From Atriophallophorus winterbourni (taxonomy: Eukaryota; Platyhelminthes; Trematoda; Plagiorchiida; Microphallidae): a DNA stretch of 64,000 nt. Where the stretch lies: positions 1 to 64,000 of the forward strand of contig JACCGJ010005107.1 in the NCBI GenBank assembly GCA_013407085.1. The letters run 5' to 3'. A program made the position numbers and the translations under genes. The notes beneath the pieces were generated by a model. The model saw only the letters and a list, made by a program, of their open reading frames with translations, did no database searches and had not been told where the DNA came from. Of the stretch, positions 33,481 through 46,000 are shown one piece after another. The first letter of the stretch is position 1; each line of letters starts with the position of its first letter.

Positions 33481-33665
33481 GTCAAAATTTTCGATTCGTT
33501 AGCCACCTGCAGTGTGATGCCTGATAAACGTAAGTCACGTTTTTCGCAGCTACGCGGTATAACGCTAACTTCGACACTAGTGTCCACGAGAAAGTTAAGT
33601 TTATTCGACGCATCATATACATACAGGAGGCGACTGGTGGGTTTGCCAGGAGCAGCCGTCGCCAT
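33478..33665 (-). pseudogene. Retropepsin domain, 5' part, cut by an insertion
   Basis: The minus strand reads RLLYVYDASNKLNFLVDTSV then EVSVIPRSCEKRD and GITLQVANESKILTY. The usual protease triad DTG is DTS here. The frame breaks at the (ATT)n end of a nested insertion and resumes at 32808 with [20 protein letters not shown]. Confidence 0.85.
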
Positions 33666-34490
33666 TACTGACTGGCAAGCTGGTTTCCCGACTTGGGTGG
33701 CTGTGAGTGCGTTAGGGTGTTTATAACCTGGACGGCAGTTACGCGCGCGTCTCCGAAACGGCGAAGGTAATAGCGAAACCAGTTGGTATTGCGAGGACGA
33801 GAGTGACTTCTACTTCTGGATCGATGGCGAAGTGAGGATCGGGAGATTTTAGAACACTCCATGTGAGGATTTGGTGAGCTGTAATGATGAAGCTCTCTGG
33901 TCAACGTTGCTTTGAAGGTTTCTAGCTCTGATATTTTAACTGCTTTTGCCTGCCTGATTAACGTTGGTTCGCCTAAATTTTTCGTGTATTTTGTGGGCGA
34001 GTTCAGCAAGAGTGTCTAGACCAACTTTATCGACAGATACTGCAAGGATGGCTTTAGCACTGGCTGGTGATCAATTCAACCAAAGTTGTTGCAATACGGA
34101 ATCATCCAGCTTTGAGTTACCCACGAGAGAACGCATGTGTCGTAGAAGTTGTGACGGAGTTCTATCCCCGAGCTCTACCCCAGCGAGCAATTGTTTTAAC
34201 CTCGCCTCGTCAGAAGCCATAGTGCGTTTAAGAGCAGCGGCTTTGAGGGTGTCGTAGGGCGAATTTACTGGCATCGGATCAAGAATGTCTAAAACGTCTT
34301 TCGCTATATACGACGGCAGCTGAGATTGCACGTAGGAAAACATAGTTTCTTGTTTAGTAATGCGTCTAAAACGAAACATTCCTTCGAGCTGAATGAAACA
34401 AATGAGTGTGTTTGCTGGGTCAAAAGCTGGAGTGTTGCCTCCAATAACATTCAATTGAGAATCGGACGTGTCAGTAGGTTCGAATGACAT
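33665..34490 (-). pseudogene. Gag of the Ty3/Gypsy element, broken
   Basis: The minus strand is open from ATG at 34490 (MSFEPTDTSDSQLNVIGGN) through FRFRRITKQETMFSYVQSQL and GDRTPSQLLRHMRSLVG, typical of Gypsy Gag matrix/capsid of this group in flatworms. An in-frame TGA at about 34069 interrupts it; the same frame then continues AKAILAVSVDKVGLDTLAEL until about 33947. An Arg/Ser-rich C-terminus (RHRSRSRSHSRPRNTNW) lies in another frame. No CCHC knuckle is visible. Confidence 0.8.
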
Positions 34491-34540
34491 TATAGCAAAA
34501 TTGAAAAAAATATATGGGAGTTCTGAGCGAGAAATGGAAA

Positions 34541-34553
34541 GCGGGCTCACCAA
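34541..34553 (-). promoter_or_regulatory. Primer-binding site
   Basis: On the minus strand TGGTGAGCCCGC starts four bases after the 5' LTR end. Its complement GCGGGCTCACCA ends in CCA as a tRNA 3' end must. The tRNA species was not identified. Confidence 0.75.
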
Positions 34554-34556
34554 TTA

Positions 34557-35116
34557 TGTAGTGGACATGTGCAAGTTATAACAGTAAATGTTATATTGAA
34601 TGCAGGACGAATGGACGAACTCACGGAAAGTGACGGTTTAATGTCCGGTGCAATTATCCACACACATACAAATTGATTCGACTTCAAAACTCCTGTGTCA
34701 CGTCAATCAGGGACGAATAATTCGTAAAGCTTGAAGGTCCGGTGACACGTTAATCTTGCCGTTAACCGTCTCGATTCACGAACAACCAGCTGTGCAGCAC
34801 GACGAACAATAGCAGAACCAGGAGACGCGCAGACCAAAGTATATTGTTAATTATTGATTATTTACAGAATGTGATACAAAGGATGAGCAACGACAACTCA
34901 TTTAACGAAACAGAAGATCCATAGTCTATGAGTGAATAGGACAAGAAGAAATCGATAGATCGATATGGCAATATCGATTATCGGAACAAAACGATAACTT
35001 CTAAGTCAATGAGTAAAAATGATACAAAGATAAGTATGTACAAATTGTTGATTAAAGCAAGCATCGAGGGAAACGAAAATACAATTGGAAAGAAAGTGAA
35101 ATTACAGGTTGCTACA
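34557..35116 (-). repeat. LTR (5' LTR of the minus-strand element)
   Basis: Starts TGTAGTGGAC and ends GGTTGCTACA. Read on the minus strand this is the promoter-bearing 5' LTR. Confidence 0.95.
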
Positions 35117-36833
35117 AGTGTAATGAAAACGAAAGCAAATAAGAGTAACTGGTCCGTTTTGACTGTGAATCAGCATTTTTAGAAGCATTTCCTTCCAGGC
35201 GTTTTTAAAAAATTAAGCATCAATAGTTTAAATCAGAGACAACACTCATATCGCTTACGAAAATCACCATGAATTTTCAATTCCATAAATATTATTACAA
35301 ATTTGATCAAAAATCATATCAAAACCAGGATAACAATTGACATGAACAAACAACTCTCCATTTCATTTCAAATTCTAGATTGAGTCAATTTTGGGCTGAA
35401 TATTGACTGCTGATTTTAAATGATCGCTACAAATTGTTTGAGTCGATCGATTTAATATTAATGTTGTAAGGTCGTATATTGTATACATATCCAAAATGGA
35501 TATTTTCGAGGCGTTTTTACAATTAGAAAACGTACACCGCTTTTGAAGTGGAGTTCAAAATATCATTAAATTATCCAGTTTATTATTCATCTCGTTATTT
35601 TCATAATTCATAATAATAGATTTGCGTGCCGTTAATCATGTGGCTTGCATATATTTTTATCAATAGGAAAAACTATTCTCAAACAAATCAGGTAATTGTT
35701 TTCCAAATTATCAGTTGATATTGAAACATACCTTATAGCGGATAAGCTATATATATATATATAGGATAAGAAAACACTGAGTATCAACAACAGACTTACG
35801 TAATCCTTGTGCGGTCCACTCCGATTATTGCTAACAATATATTTGACCCGTGTTATTTTTTCACCGGGATAATTGCTCGTCGTAGATGAAACAAGCAGTG
35901 AATAACCGAAAAGGGAAGAAATATGCTGGGTTAGTAATCTGAAAACAGTAAATAGTAGTTCGGCACCACGTAAGTTATCAGACGTTCACGCTGTAAGAAG
36001 CGCAAGTGTGTGTTCAGTTGATTTAAGCAAAAACGACATACGGCATCATGATGGAAAAAGTTTATGGAAATAAACTTACTTTTGGAATTATTAAGGAATT
36101 ATATCAGATGAAAATAATTCCTACAACCTACCCTCCGTCTGGTGTCTTATCACTCTTCTGATTATATTTTTCGGTGATTTTAAAATGTCTTCAGCTACTC
36201 TAATATATGGCTGATTATTTTGAGATACAAAGCCAAACGTTCTATTTTCTTACGAGAGTTTAGATCTATTTCTCACATTCTATTCAACATTAGGCGAGCG
36301 TATTGATAAAATATTTTATTCAAACTGTAAGATTAAAATCCTGCTTACTTGTCGAAAATTGTAATTTGCTTAATAATTTTTGGCATTCTTAGCTTTGTGG
36401 ACGAGCTTCCCCGTACCCTATGAATATGATTAATATATAAGAATCCTATAATGTTCTGTGTGATATTTCCATTTATGCCTTCAACAGTAGTTTTTGTATT
36501 ATTCACATTGTCCAAATAGTTTCAGAATTTCAATGAAATAGTTGTACGAATCATCCTTATTAATATTACTTGGTTCGCTGGAGTTTGGTGAGCAGGATTT
36601 AATGCCTGAGATAACTATGATTGAGGTGCAAGTTAATTTGCCACAGCATATCCAATGTGGTGAAATATGTTAAAACACATGTTAAATTTTAATTAATGAA
36701 TAAAAAATAAAATAATTAATATGTAGGATGCTTGTGACTATTGCACTCTTTTTTCTTCAGCAGTATTAGTTATTTATATGAAAACTGATTTCATAAAGGA
36801 AATTTGGTCGACTGCAATCATTTTTTCTTATTG
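35117..36833. other. AT-rich 5' flank of gene 2
   Basis: Very AT-rich, with few repeats and no recognised gene. A short (TA)n lies at about 35748-35763. Promoter or 5' UTR exons of the BTB gene could lie here but none is recognisable. Confidence 0.5.
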
Positions 36834-37041
36834 ATGACACAACCTTCTCCTGAATATCGTGAATTGCCCACATGGAGCGAACCCGAAAATAGAATTAGGT
36901 TCAGAAGCTTCCGCAATCTTCTCGATCCAAATGATGATTGCTATATAAGTCTTCGTTCAGATCTCCCTGCTATTCCGGGTCATCGATCACAATATTTTTC
37001 TAGTAGAAACCCGTTAACAATGGTTCGACGCAGTTCGAGTG
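36834..37041 (+). CDS. BTB-BACK-PHR gene exon 1
   Basis: ATG at 36834, MTQPSPEYRELPTWSEPENR through NPLTMVRRSSS, then the donor GTAAGT in phase 1. No domain recognised. The start is the first ATG that leaves a plausible exon; an in-frame GTG-like extension to 36804 has no support. Confidence 0.7.
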
Positions 37042-40000
37042 GTAAGTGTTCCAGAACTGAATAATATTTATATCTGATAATTTTTAATTATGCTTTCCAT
37101 ACACAAAATGCGTGAAAATTTTCACAGTATCACAAAATATTTACTCAGAACTTGAAACTAATTTGTTAAATTGGAACATTTTTTAATTCTTTGATAGTTA
37201 CTTACAACCCTAAAGCCAATTTTCTGATTGATCTTCTGGTTTCACGAATCACACTATAATTTATTTCACTACATCACATTGGTAGCAACGATTATCAGAA
37301 ATGATTCATGATGTCTGAGAAACATTCGCTTTTCAAAATACTGAAACCAATTTTGTTTTGTTATCTGTATCCGGCAAAAAGTCTAAAACGCTTTCCTTCT
37401 ATCTGACTAACTAAAGAGGTGCAGACGATGTCGATTCAACATCTTGGGAGATTATAAGTAGTTTTTGAATGTATCCTAAACATTTGGCCAGCATGTTGGG
37501 TTAATAATTCGTAATTATTCGGCGATACTTTTATTCGTAATAACAACCTGTATTATGAATCAGCTCTGCTTTTTAGCACTAAATTCAAAAGATATTAACA
37601 TCCACTTTTTGGTTAATATTGCACGCATGTTTCTGTTATAAAGTGATAAATTAAGTAATAATAATAAATAATATTGATAAGTAAATGAAACAATATTTGT
37701 GAGTACTAATTGTAACAAAACTAATGTGCCAGATGAATGTCATTGTTTAATGCTGATTGTTTCAATATCTCTCATAAAGAGAATTGCAAATGAGCAGGTG
37801 TTACAAAAATCATTTGTTAAAGAAACCTTCTTTGAACACATTAGTGAAGTGAGCAAACGTCACTGGAAAAAAATTTCCCCTAATTTAATGTGATTCATTA
37901 TGTTTCTTAATCTACTACTAAATGTTTTAGAACACCAGTTAAAATCTGTATGTTAGAGTTTACATAAAACCGCATGTCTTATTTCAAATTAAACTCATAT
38001 CAAACAGGCAAAAGTTGTACCCATACCAATTTCGCTTAAACTTGAACGAATTTCATCACAAAGGCATAGAAAATCTGAACATACTTCAATATGCTATTTT
38101 TGAGTTATTTGCCATTCTTCTATTCATTGTAAAATTAAATTTATGTAGCGATTAAGTTTCTTCCAACATCCCAATATTTATGAATGTTTTAAACACTCTC
38201 ATAGAACATATAATCATAGCATTGTGCTTTGATGCATTATAGAGTCATCGTTGGTCATAAGTACAGGTTTGATTCGTTTATTTAAGTGTTTTATTTCATA
38301 TGTATTATTACAATGTTAATATTACTGTACTAAACCATACAAATCCCATTAATATTAACAGTTTTTTCAACCAATCAGGAAGCATCGTGATTTGGTCTAA
38401 TGAGAATTCATTTCTAAAAATAACTCAATAAGATTGTTGCAAATAATGTATGAGAAAATTTGCAGGAACCGTTCTGTTTTCATAATATTGATTGTTTTGT
38501 CACATTTCGTAAATAATTATAGAGAGGATTCATGATACATTGCTATACAAATGTTATACTGTTCTTGCGTTTCTATTTTTACGTTTATTTATCATCTAAA
38601 CTGTCTTGATATTACTCAGTAATAAACTACTGTTTGGTGCAAATTCGCCAAGAATAAGAGACTTATCGTTATCTTGTTGAATATGGATGTGCTAGTAAAT
38701 TATTTATTTAATAAAAATCAAAATTCATTGTTTAATTTATTTTGAAACAATTTTTTATTTATTACACGCTTTAAACCTTTCACACCAGTCACACAACCAT
38801 AACGTTTAATAAATAATAATTGGCAAACCTATTTTCAAAAATACTGAATACATAATCTTGATTATGCATTTATATTTTCTTGATAACAATCTTCATTTTT
38901 TCATTAACTTCTTTGCAAATTATTTACTTAAGTAGAGCTATCTCACAAACATTTTCTCAGATTGCCTGGTTGGATATGGTTCATTAAAACTCTCATGTTT
39001 CAATAAATATAAAGACTGTATCTGGATGCAAACTTATCATGCGATAATTCATTTTTATGCTTGCTATTATCGCTGCTGAAGATTTTATAAATAAACTTAA
39101 AAGATCTACCTTCAGAATATGACCTCTATCTCCATACTTTTAATAATTCGATATGTAGGTCAAGTTTAATGATTGGATAAACAATTATAATCTGATACTT
39201 TATATAACAGCTCAAAATGCCAGTATAAACCTGATGCTTTTATATTTCTTTTCGTTTCTTGCTAAAGCGCGAACTCTTCGTCCCAGTCCTCCATTTAATA
39301 ACATTATTCCCACGCAAACATTATCAACAAATAATTGCTTCTGTTCAAATCCGCGACTGGAACTTGCTGAAAATTCTATTCCCAATTTTGCCATGGGTCA
39401 CAATCGTGGCTGTTTAAATCGTAGTCAGCTTGATGGAGAGTCTCTATTATATACTGGTTCAGAGAATAATCTTGAAAATATTCAGTCTTGGAATTTGATG
39501 AACGGTCCAAATGACATCCAGCTGAATCGAGATACTCTAAATTCGAGCGAAAGCAATGCTGATGTACTGTGTGATCTTCCTGAAATCTTTCGTAATCGTC
39601 TTGATATCCGTGGACCTTCTGGAGCGTCCACTGCCATACAAACCATGGGAGTCAATAGAAACCTAGGCAATCCACCCCACATACCATCTGTTATCCGACC
39701 AACTTTCCGCGGTGTCTCTTCAAATTATACTCGTTCCACTAATCCATCAATGATTGGAGTGGTACCCAATCGCGACTTGTTGTCAGAAGTCCCATTGGTG
39801 CGCTCTTTATCAAATGCTGTTCCTGTGTCAAGTAGACCGAACGACTATGACACAGATATTGCAATACCGACATCTTACCAAAGAGGTCGTCTGCGACCAC
39901 AACCTGAAAACCTTATACAGCGCATCCGTCCACATAGCTGCGCGCTACTTTGTTCCACAGATAACGATGCGACTCCTACACTAGAACGTTCCATACAATT

Positions 40001-43000
40001 GACTCGGCATCCTAACGTGACGGTTCAACGTGATGCTGCTACAGACATTTCCAGCAGTACAAGTGTCAGTGCCACAAGTAGTCTGGAGGACATCCAATCA
40101 GCATCGTTTAGAGCGCGTGTCACACGTCATGTTCCTATTGAAAATGCGGTGATTTCTCTAACTACGACCCCAGTACCTTTAGATTCAGAAGGAACAAATG
40201 AAGAAACCGTTTCGGAAAAGGAAGTCAGCTCTGAATTCGGGAATGACTGGCGGGTAGGTTTGCAGTCGCTTGTCAGTACGGCTATTTTAAAATCCACCGT
40301 CAATTAAATATAAACTTAATTTGATTAATAGCTTTGTATTGATGTAAACACTAATCAACAGATATTTAAAAGAATACAACTGATAAAGGAAGCTTGAATG
40401 AGCAACATCATTTCACTAGCGTCGTGCGGCATATTTTGTTAGTCACTTACACATGTGAATGTAATAAATTTTGTGGAAGAATACTACACAATAGCGATTG
40501 TATCATTTTAAGAATATTGTTTCGGTGAAAATTTGCATTACAGGATATAAATCTGACCGCTACATTGTTTATCGACGCTTGTATTCTTGCGTCTGAATGT
40601 CTAGCTTCAGACTGTTTCTAAATCAAAGGTGGTGATTTTGAACTTTTTTCTTTAAGTTGAAGCTGCGTGTCACTAATTAAAAAGTTATTGTCTATGATGC
40701 ACCATGTTAGTATTTTAGTTGTATAGTGCTGGAACCCAAAATCATTCAAAGTAACACCTGGAGCGCATAGATGTCTTAACTACTCGCAGTTAATCGAATA
40801 GGTTATCGCCGCAGCAAACTACAGCTTAGTTTCAACTAAAGACTAGTTTAGCACCCTCAATTTTAAGCGGTGAGCAAAGTGTTGTTTAAAATAAGCACAA
40901 CTGATAAAGTGACTGTAGTTGGCGAGGTTTTACATAGGAGACCATGTGGTGAGTAATTACTCATGGTATCGCGATAAGCTGGCTTCTTCAAGGTTTTCGA
41001 GGTAATTCAAGGTTTTTAATGGTCTTAAAAGCAACAAGCTTAGCAACAACCATATCAGTACTATTCTATTGCTTCCATGTGTTGTCTAATAATATAGGGA
41101 ATAAATTCTTGTATGCTTTATGTTAGTGAACGCCACAAGAAACGTGTCGGACCGACTCGTCAAAACGTTTGATTGATTTTTACTCGTAATACCTGCGTTA
41201 ATTAATTTATCGGTTTTATTACTTTTGACTTTTTCTCTCTGTTCGCTATCAGGTTATTATTGTGATGATGGTCTGATTTTGTTCGAATTTCTGTGCTTGC
41301 TGCCTTCAGTTAGGGCGACTGAATTTGTACGACCTGGGTTCAATGTTTGTCTCTGTTCTGTCTATCATTCCATACATTATAAGACGCTGAGAGGGATAAC
41401 CAAAATTGTTCTCTTGATGTTTAACGGGTTCACCGTAAATGAGATTTGTAGAAAAGCCATCAAGTCTTTTTATAAGTTTTTCGGTTATCCACATTCACTT
41501 GAATTTCATTAAGCTCGATTACTTTATTTCAGCATGGCTGTTCCGGAAGCAGAGAAATATGGCGTCAATTATTTATCAGTGAGAAATTCGCTGACGTGTG
41601 GTTTAACGTGGGTGGAAATGAGATCGATAATACTGTTCCACATTCTAGAAAATCTTCACCGGATCCCGGTGCGCCTGGAGGCCCAACGTGTAGAAAGTCT
41701 CGTTACAAGGTTCCTGTACAACTGGAAGTCGAACCTACGATACGAAATTCTGATCCTAAAGACGTACATAGATATCATGACAACAACGGAACCTTATTGA
41801 TTGATACCTCCGCGGAAGCAGTAAAAGCATCAGTGGATGACGTATCTGGTCTCGGTGCTGTTACGGAAGATGTTGACGATAAGCCTTATGAACGTACGAA
41901 TCCCATCAATATTGTAAATCGTGCCGCAAACAGAGATGACACTTCAGCGCCGAGCTCTCCGCCCTCTCTCTTATCTTCATCCTTCCCTTCAGCAACCCAA
42001 CGGTTATCGACCGTTTCTGAAGAGCTTTCCGGTAGTGAAACAATTCAAAGTTTATCCGAAATTAATGACGTGGAAATCCCAGTGAACATCCCCACATGGG
42101 ACAGAACTCCTCGCTCCACCAATTTCATCAATCGTAATAAAAATGGTGTTGACAGTGCAGTTCAATCCGATATTGCGGAAAGTCCCGGAATCGGAAGAAT
42201 AACACGAAGCTCTACGATGGATTCACAGTTGGTTCGATTTGGTGCTCACAAATTGATTTTGGCCACAGTTTCACCGGTTTTCGAAGCCATGTTCTACGGA
42301 CCTAATTCAGATCATCCGAATTCGCAAACTTTGGAGATTGATATACCTGACATTCATCCGAAAGTAAGGATTTCTCTAACTTTCCCAAATAATTGATCCT
42401 GTTGTTTTCATTATTTTTGGCTTATTTATCGGAAACCTACGCGTCATTCTTGCTGATTTAATTTCTTCATTCCCAACGTTACTTCCTTGCACGAAAAGGA
42501 CCTTGCTTCGTGCTACTAAGTACAGCTGCACGTTCATTTTACGTTTTCTGTCTGGCAACAAACTTCACCAATTAGGCTTTGCGTCGCGATTTTCGATAAA
42601 CACGCTCACTGAACCTAATCTAGGTCATTTCCTTCTAAAGAGGCGGTATGCGATAAATGATTGTAAATCGCCCAATTTGTTTTATCGCTGTACACTTACG
42701 CAGCACTCATTCAGTATTTCTATTATAAAGGTGGGGTTTCCAAATTACTGGCTAGTTAGCTGTGGCAATATTCTTGATTGCTGTAAGTATTGACATTAAT
42801 ATTTCAAGTGCAACTATCTATATCTGCAAAATATCATTCAATAATAAGGTTATCTTGTAATCACTATAAGGGATATCAGAAAACATGTTCCTGGACGGGG
42901 TTGCTCGGCATGAATACTCCCATTTTTAGTTCACTAGTTGATGATACAATTTCAAAGCTAATAATTTTGCCTAAAAAACTACTCTGCACTAAGCGGAAAT

Positions 43001-46000
43001 TCCCGTGATTTTCCAAGCCGGAATGTGATATATTGTGTACCAGCAGACGACTAGGTTTTAGGAGATTGGACCAAAGTTCAAATAAATACCTCGGTAAACG
43101 CATTTCTTATTTTGTAGATGAATATGAGTTCATTCAGTTTCAATTCTGTCCTGCGCCTGAATGATTAGATCTCGAAACATGTTTTGCTGGTGATATCATT
43201 TAGCCCGATGTCGAAACATCCAACAACAATTGCGCTAGCTCGGTGATCACCATTTGAACACCATCGAAGCCGTGAGCTACGGATATTCTCCTCAATGGTT
43301 ATGTCATTGTTGGAGGTCACCCAACCCATTTATCTTTTGGTTGCTTTGTGATAAAGTTGCTCGAGTTTCTCAGAAATTCTGTGATCACAGGATCATAACT
43401 TTAGATAAGCCTGCTTTAGTGTTGGTACGTTCGTGGCGAGTTGGCTGCCTGTTTTTCTCTGAGTATTTGTGCCTTCTTCTGTGTACAGAACGATTTGGTA
43501 TTACACAAAATTGTCAAAAATCCAGTGGTTTAAGAGAGGCGTTTACTATGTAACGTGTAGTAAACGACTACTAAATTAAGCCATTGCTAATTGTAACAGT
43601 TTCAATTGCTGACAGATTCGTAACTTCATTCATACGAGACAGAAGTTGTCAGTGTAAAATCTCCTGGATGATGAATATATTCGTATGCGCGTCACACATT
43701 TTGATCCAATTAACCCTTTCAACCCCCTGGACAGCTCTGAGATACCAGAATAAACTGGTCTGAAAATGATGTCATAAGACGAATTCAGTAATGGTTCGGG
43801 AAAGTTTTGCGAATTATGACAACTGTGGTAAAATAAAATTGATAAGTGAGTAGTTAGGATGTATAAAAGACCAATGTATTGTGGTGCTCACATCCCCATC
43901 CCTTACACTCCACTACCGGTTTCTGGCTGTTTGCCGTCATCAAGTGGAGACAGTAAGATTAGGTTTAGTGTGTAATTTCTGGGGATGTGAGAAACACATC
44001 ACTTTGGGGTAAATTAAATTTGATAAGGGAATAGTTAGGATGTACGTTTAGAAATTTGTAAATATAGTGAGTGATTGTGGTCATAGATATTTTAAAATTG
44101 GAGAACATTACCTCGGTTGCTAAATATCGGATATTAATGACAATGTTGAGAGAGGTTAGTAATAAAGTAAATTGTGTTATTGGTTCCCAATTGAAGACTT
44201 TTCTGGAATAAGAACGATGCGATGTTGGATCTTTCATTGTTAGTAAAACTTTTCGCATGACTTTTTGGTTTTATTGGTGGTGTATAGTAATTACACGACG
44301 GTATTTGTTGGCTTACGTCGGTCGATATCAACCAGTACGATTCGGGATGAAAATTATGTCGAGCAGCGCTCGTGGCAGTATTCGTTCAATCCGTGTCAGT
44401 TGCATGCAGACGGTGTGATCTACGGTCTACATGTGATAGCTATATCTGCTTTTTCTTATCTTGCAGACGACCTTTTACACAGCGCCTTCAAAGTGAGCAG
44501 TCAAGAGCAGGTTCTACTCAAACCATAGGATCAATGCCAAGAGCTTTCGGATCTCTTTTCTAAGCCTCTTTGTGCCGCAAATGCGGTCTGCGCAATGTTC
44601 GACTTCCTAATTTCAGCTCACCAAAAAATAGATCTTACGTAATTTTTTACGACAATTTACACATGACCTATTCAACATAGTTACCGCTGTCGTAGTAGGA
44701 TGAACACAATGGTATATTGCGCATGTAATGAACCCTCGTATTTGTTCCTACCGGATACAGGCTTTCCGTACCATGTTGCTCTATATTTATACGGATGAAA
44801 TCCAATTGGAAGATGACTTGGACACCGTGTTTTATGTACTTTACGCGGCGAAGAAGTACATGCTGCCCCAGCTCGGCAAACATTGCGTGGAACATTTGAA
44901 AGTGAGTTTCCGGTTTAAAATACTTTGTTTCCACCAACAGTAAACTTAAACCTGAGTCGATTTTGAGACTTTCTACGCTTGAGTTGGTATTCAAATTCCG
45001 TTGCTAACAACATCGTTCGTTGTTGCAATATATAAATTTGTCGGTGATCATCGACTGTTTACTGAGTACAAGCACATTAAGTCTTGAATATTGAAACATA
45101 GATCATTTTCTTTGTCTAATAGTCGGAATTTTGTTTCAAATTACTCGAGTCTATGACAGATCAACGGTTAGTTTTCACTTCGTCGATTCACCCATGCTCA
45201 CTTCATCACTTCCAGTGCTTATGAGCTTGGCTAAGCCCACGGATACTCGTGAGCCATCTCTTTGTAATAAAAATCTCGCTCAAATATCCTCACTTATCCC
45301 GCACTTTTCCCCATACCATTGCTTTTGCATTTCCTCCTTGGTAGATGAGATTGTTGGTACCATTTCATAAACTTTCTCAATAATTGCTACACAAATGTAC
45401 TAAGATCTTAATAATCCTTTTCAGTTTATGAAACATCGTGCAGATCCTGAAATGATCTCTATCGCAGCTAGTATTTTTCAATTTTAACGAACCCAGTTTG
45501 CCAACCACGAATCACTATGTGATTCTGTGTTTGAACATTGTGGTTCGTTGTACGAACCCTATGCAACAGTGACATTCAACTATAACTTTGTTTACCATTT
45601 ATCCACTGTTTCAAGGCTCACTGAACCTAATCTTACTGTCTCCACCGGATGACGGCAAACAGCCAGAAACCGGTAGTGGAGTGTAATTTCGGGGGATGTG
45701 AGCAACACATCACTTTGGTCATCCATAAGCGCCTTGAGTGCTTGACCATAAATCACTGTGATTCTGTGTTTGAACATCGTGGTTCGTTGTACGAACCCTA
45801 TGCAACAGTGGCATTCAAGTATGACCTTGTTTACGAGTGCTCCAACCTTTAGAACAAATAACGTTATTTGAGGCCCGTAACGAACGTACGACCACTCGCT
45901 GGGCGTCAAATGGTGTCAGATATTTTTCTTTTTATGATTCATTTAGCAAATTGAAACATTTCGATGATTGGGTGTTAACGAAGAAAATATGATACTTAGA

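Larger units (their letters stand above)
29288..35116 (-). mobile_element. Ty3/Gypsy LTR retrotransposon
   Basis: A minus-orientation element of about 5.8 kb. Its two direct LTRs (29288-29850 and 34557-35116) start TGTA and end CTACA and differ by about one substitution and two small indels. Between them on the minus strand are gag, then pol in the order protease, RT, RNase H, integrase, the Ty3/Gypsy arrangement; no envelope-like gene is present. A primer-binding site and polypurine tract lie beside the LTRs. Gag has an in-frame TGA and frameshifts, pol has one frameshift, and a ~670-bp insertion splits the protease. No clear target-site duplication could be read. Near-identical LTRs imply a recent insertion. 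Confidence 0.95.

Noticed and set aside
29288..35116. Retrovirus with an envelope gene
   Set aside because: Only gag and pol are present between the LTRs, and pol is followed directly by the polypurine tract and 3' LTR.
41534..41800. ATG-initiated frame starting at the BTB exon acceptor
   Set aside because: The frame one base over, starting CAT GGC, carries the BTB motif FADVWFNV; the ATG frame has no homology.
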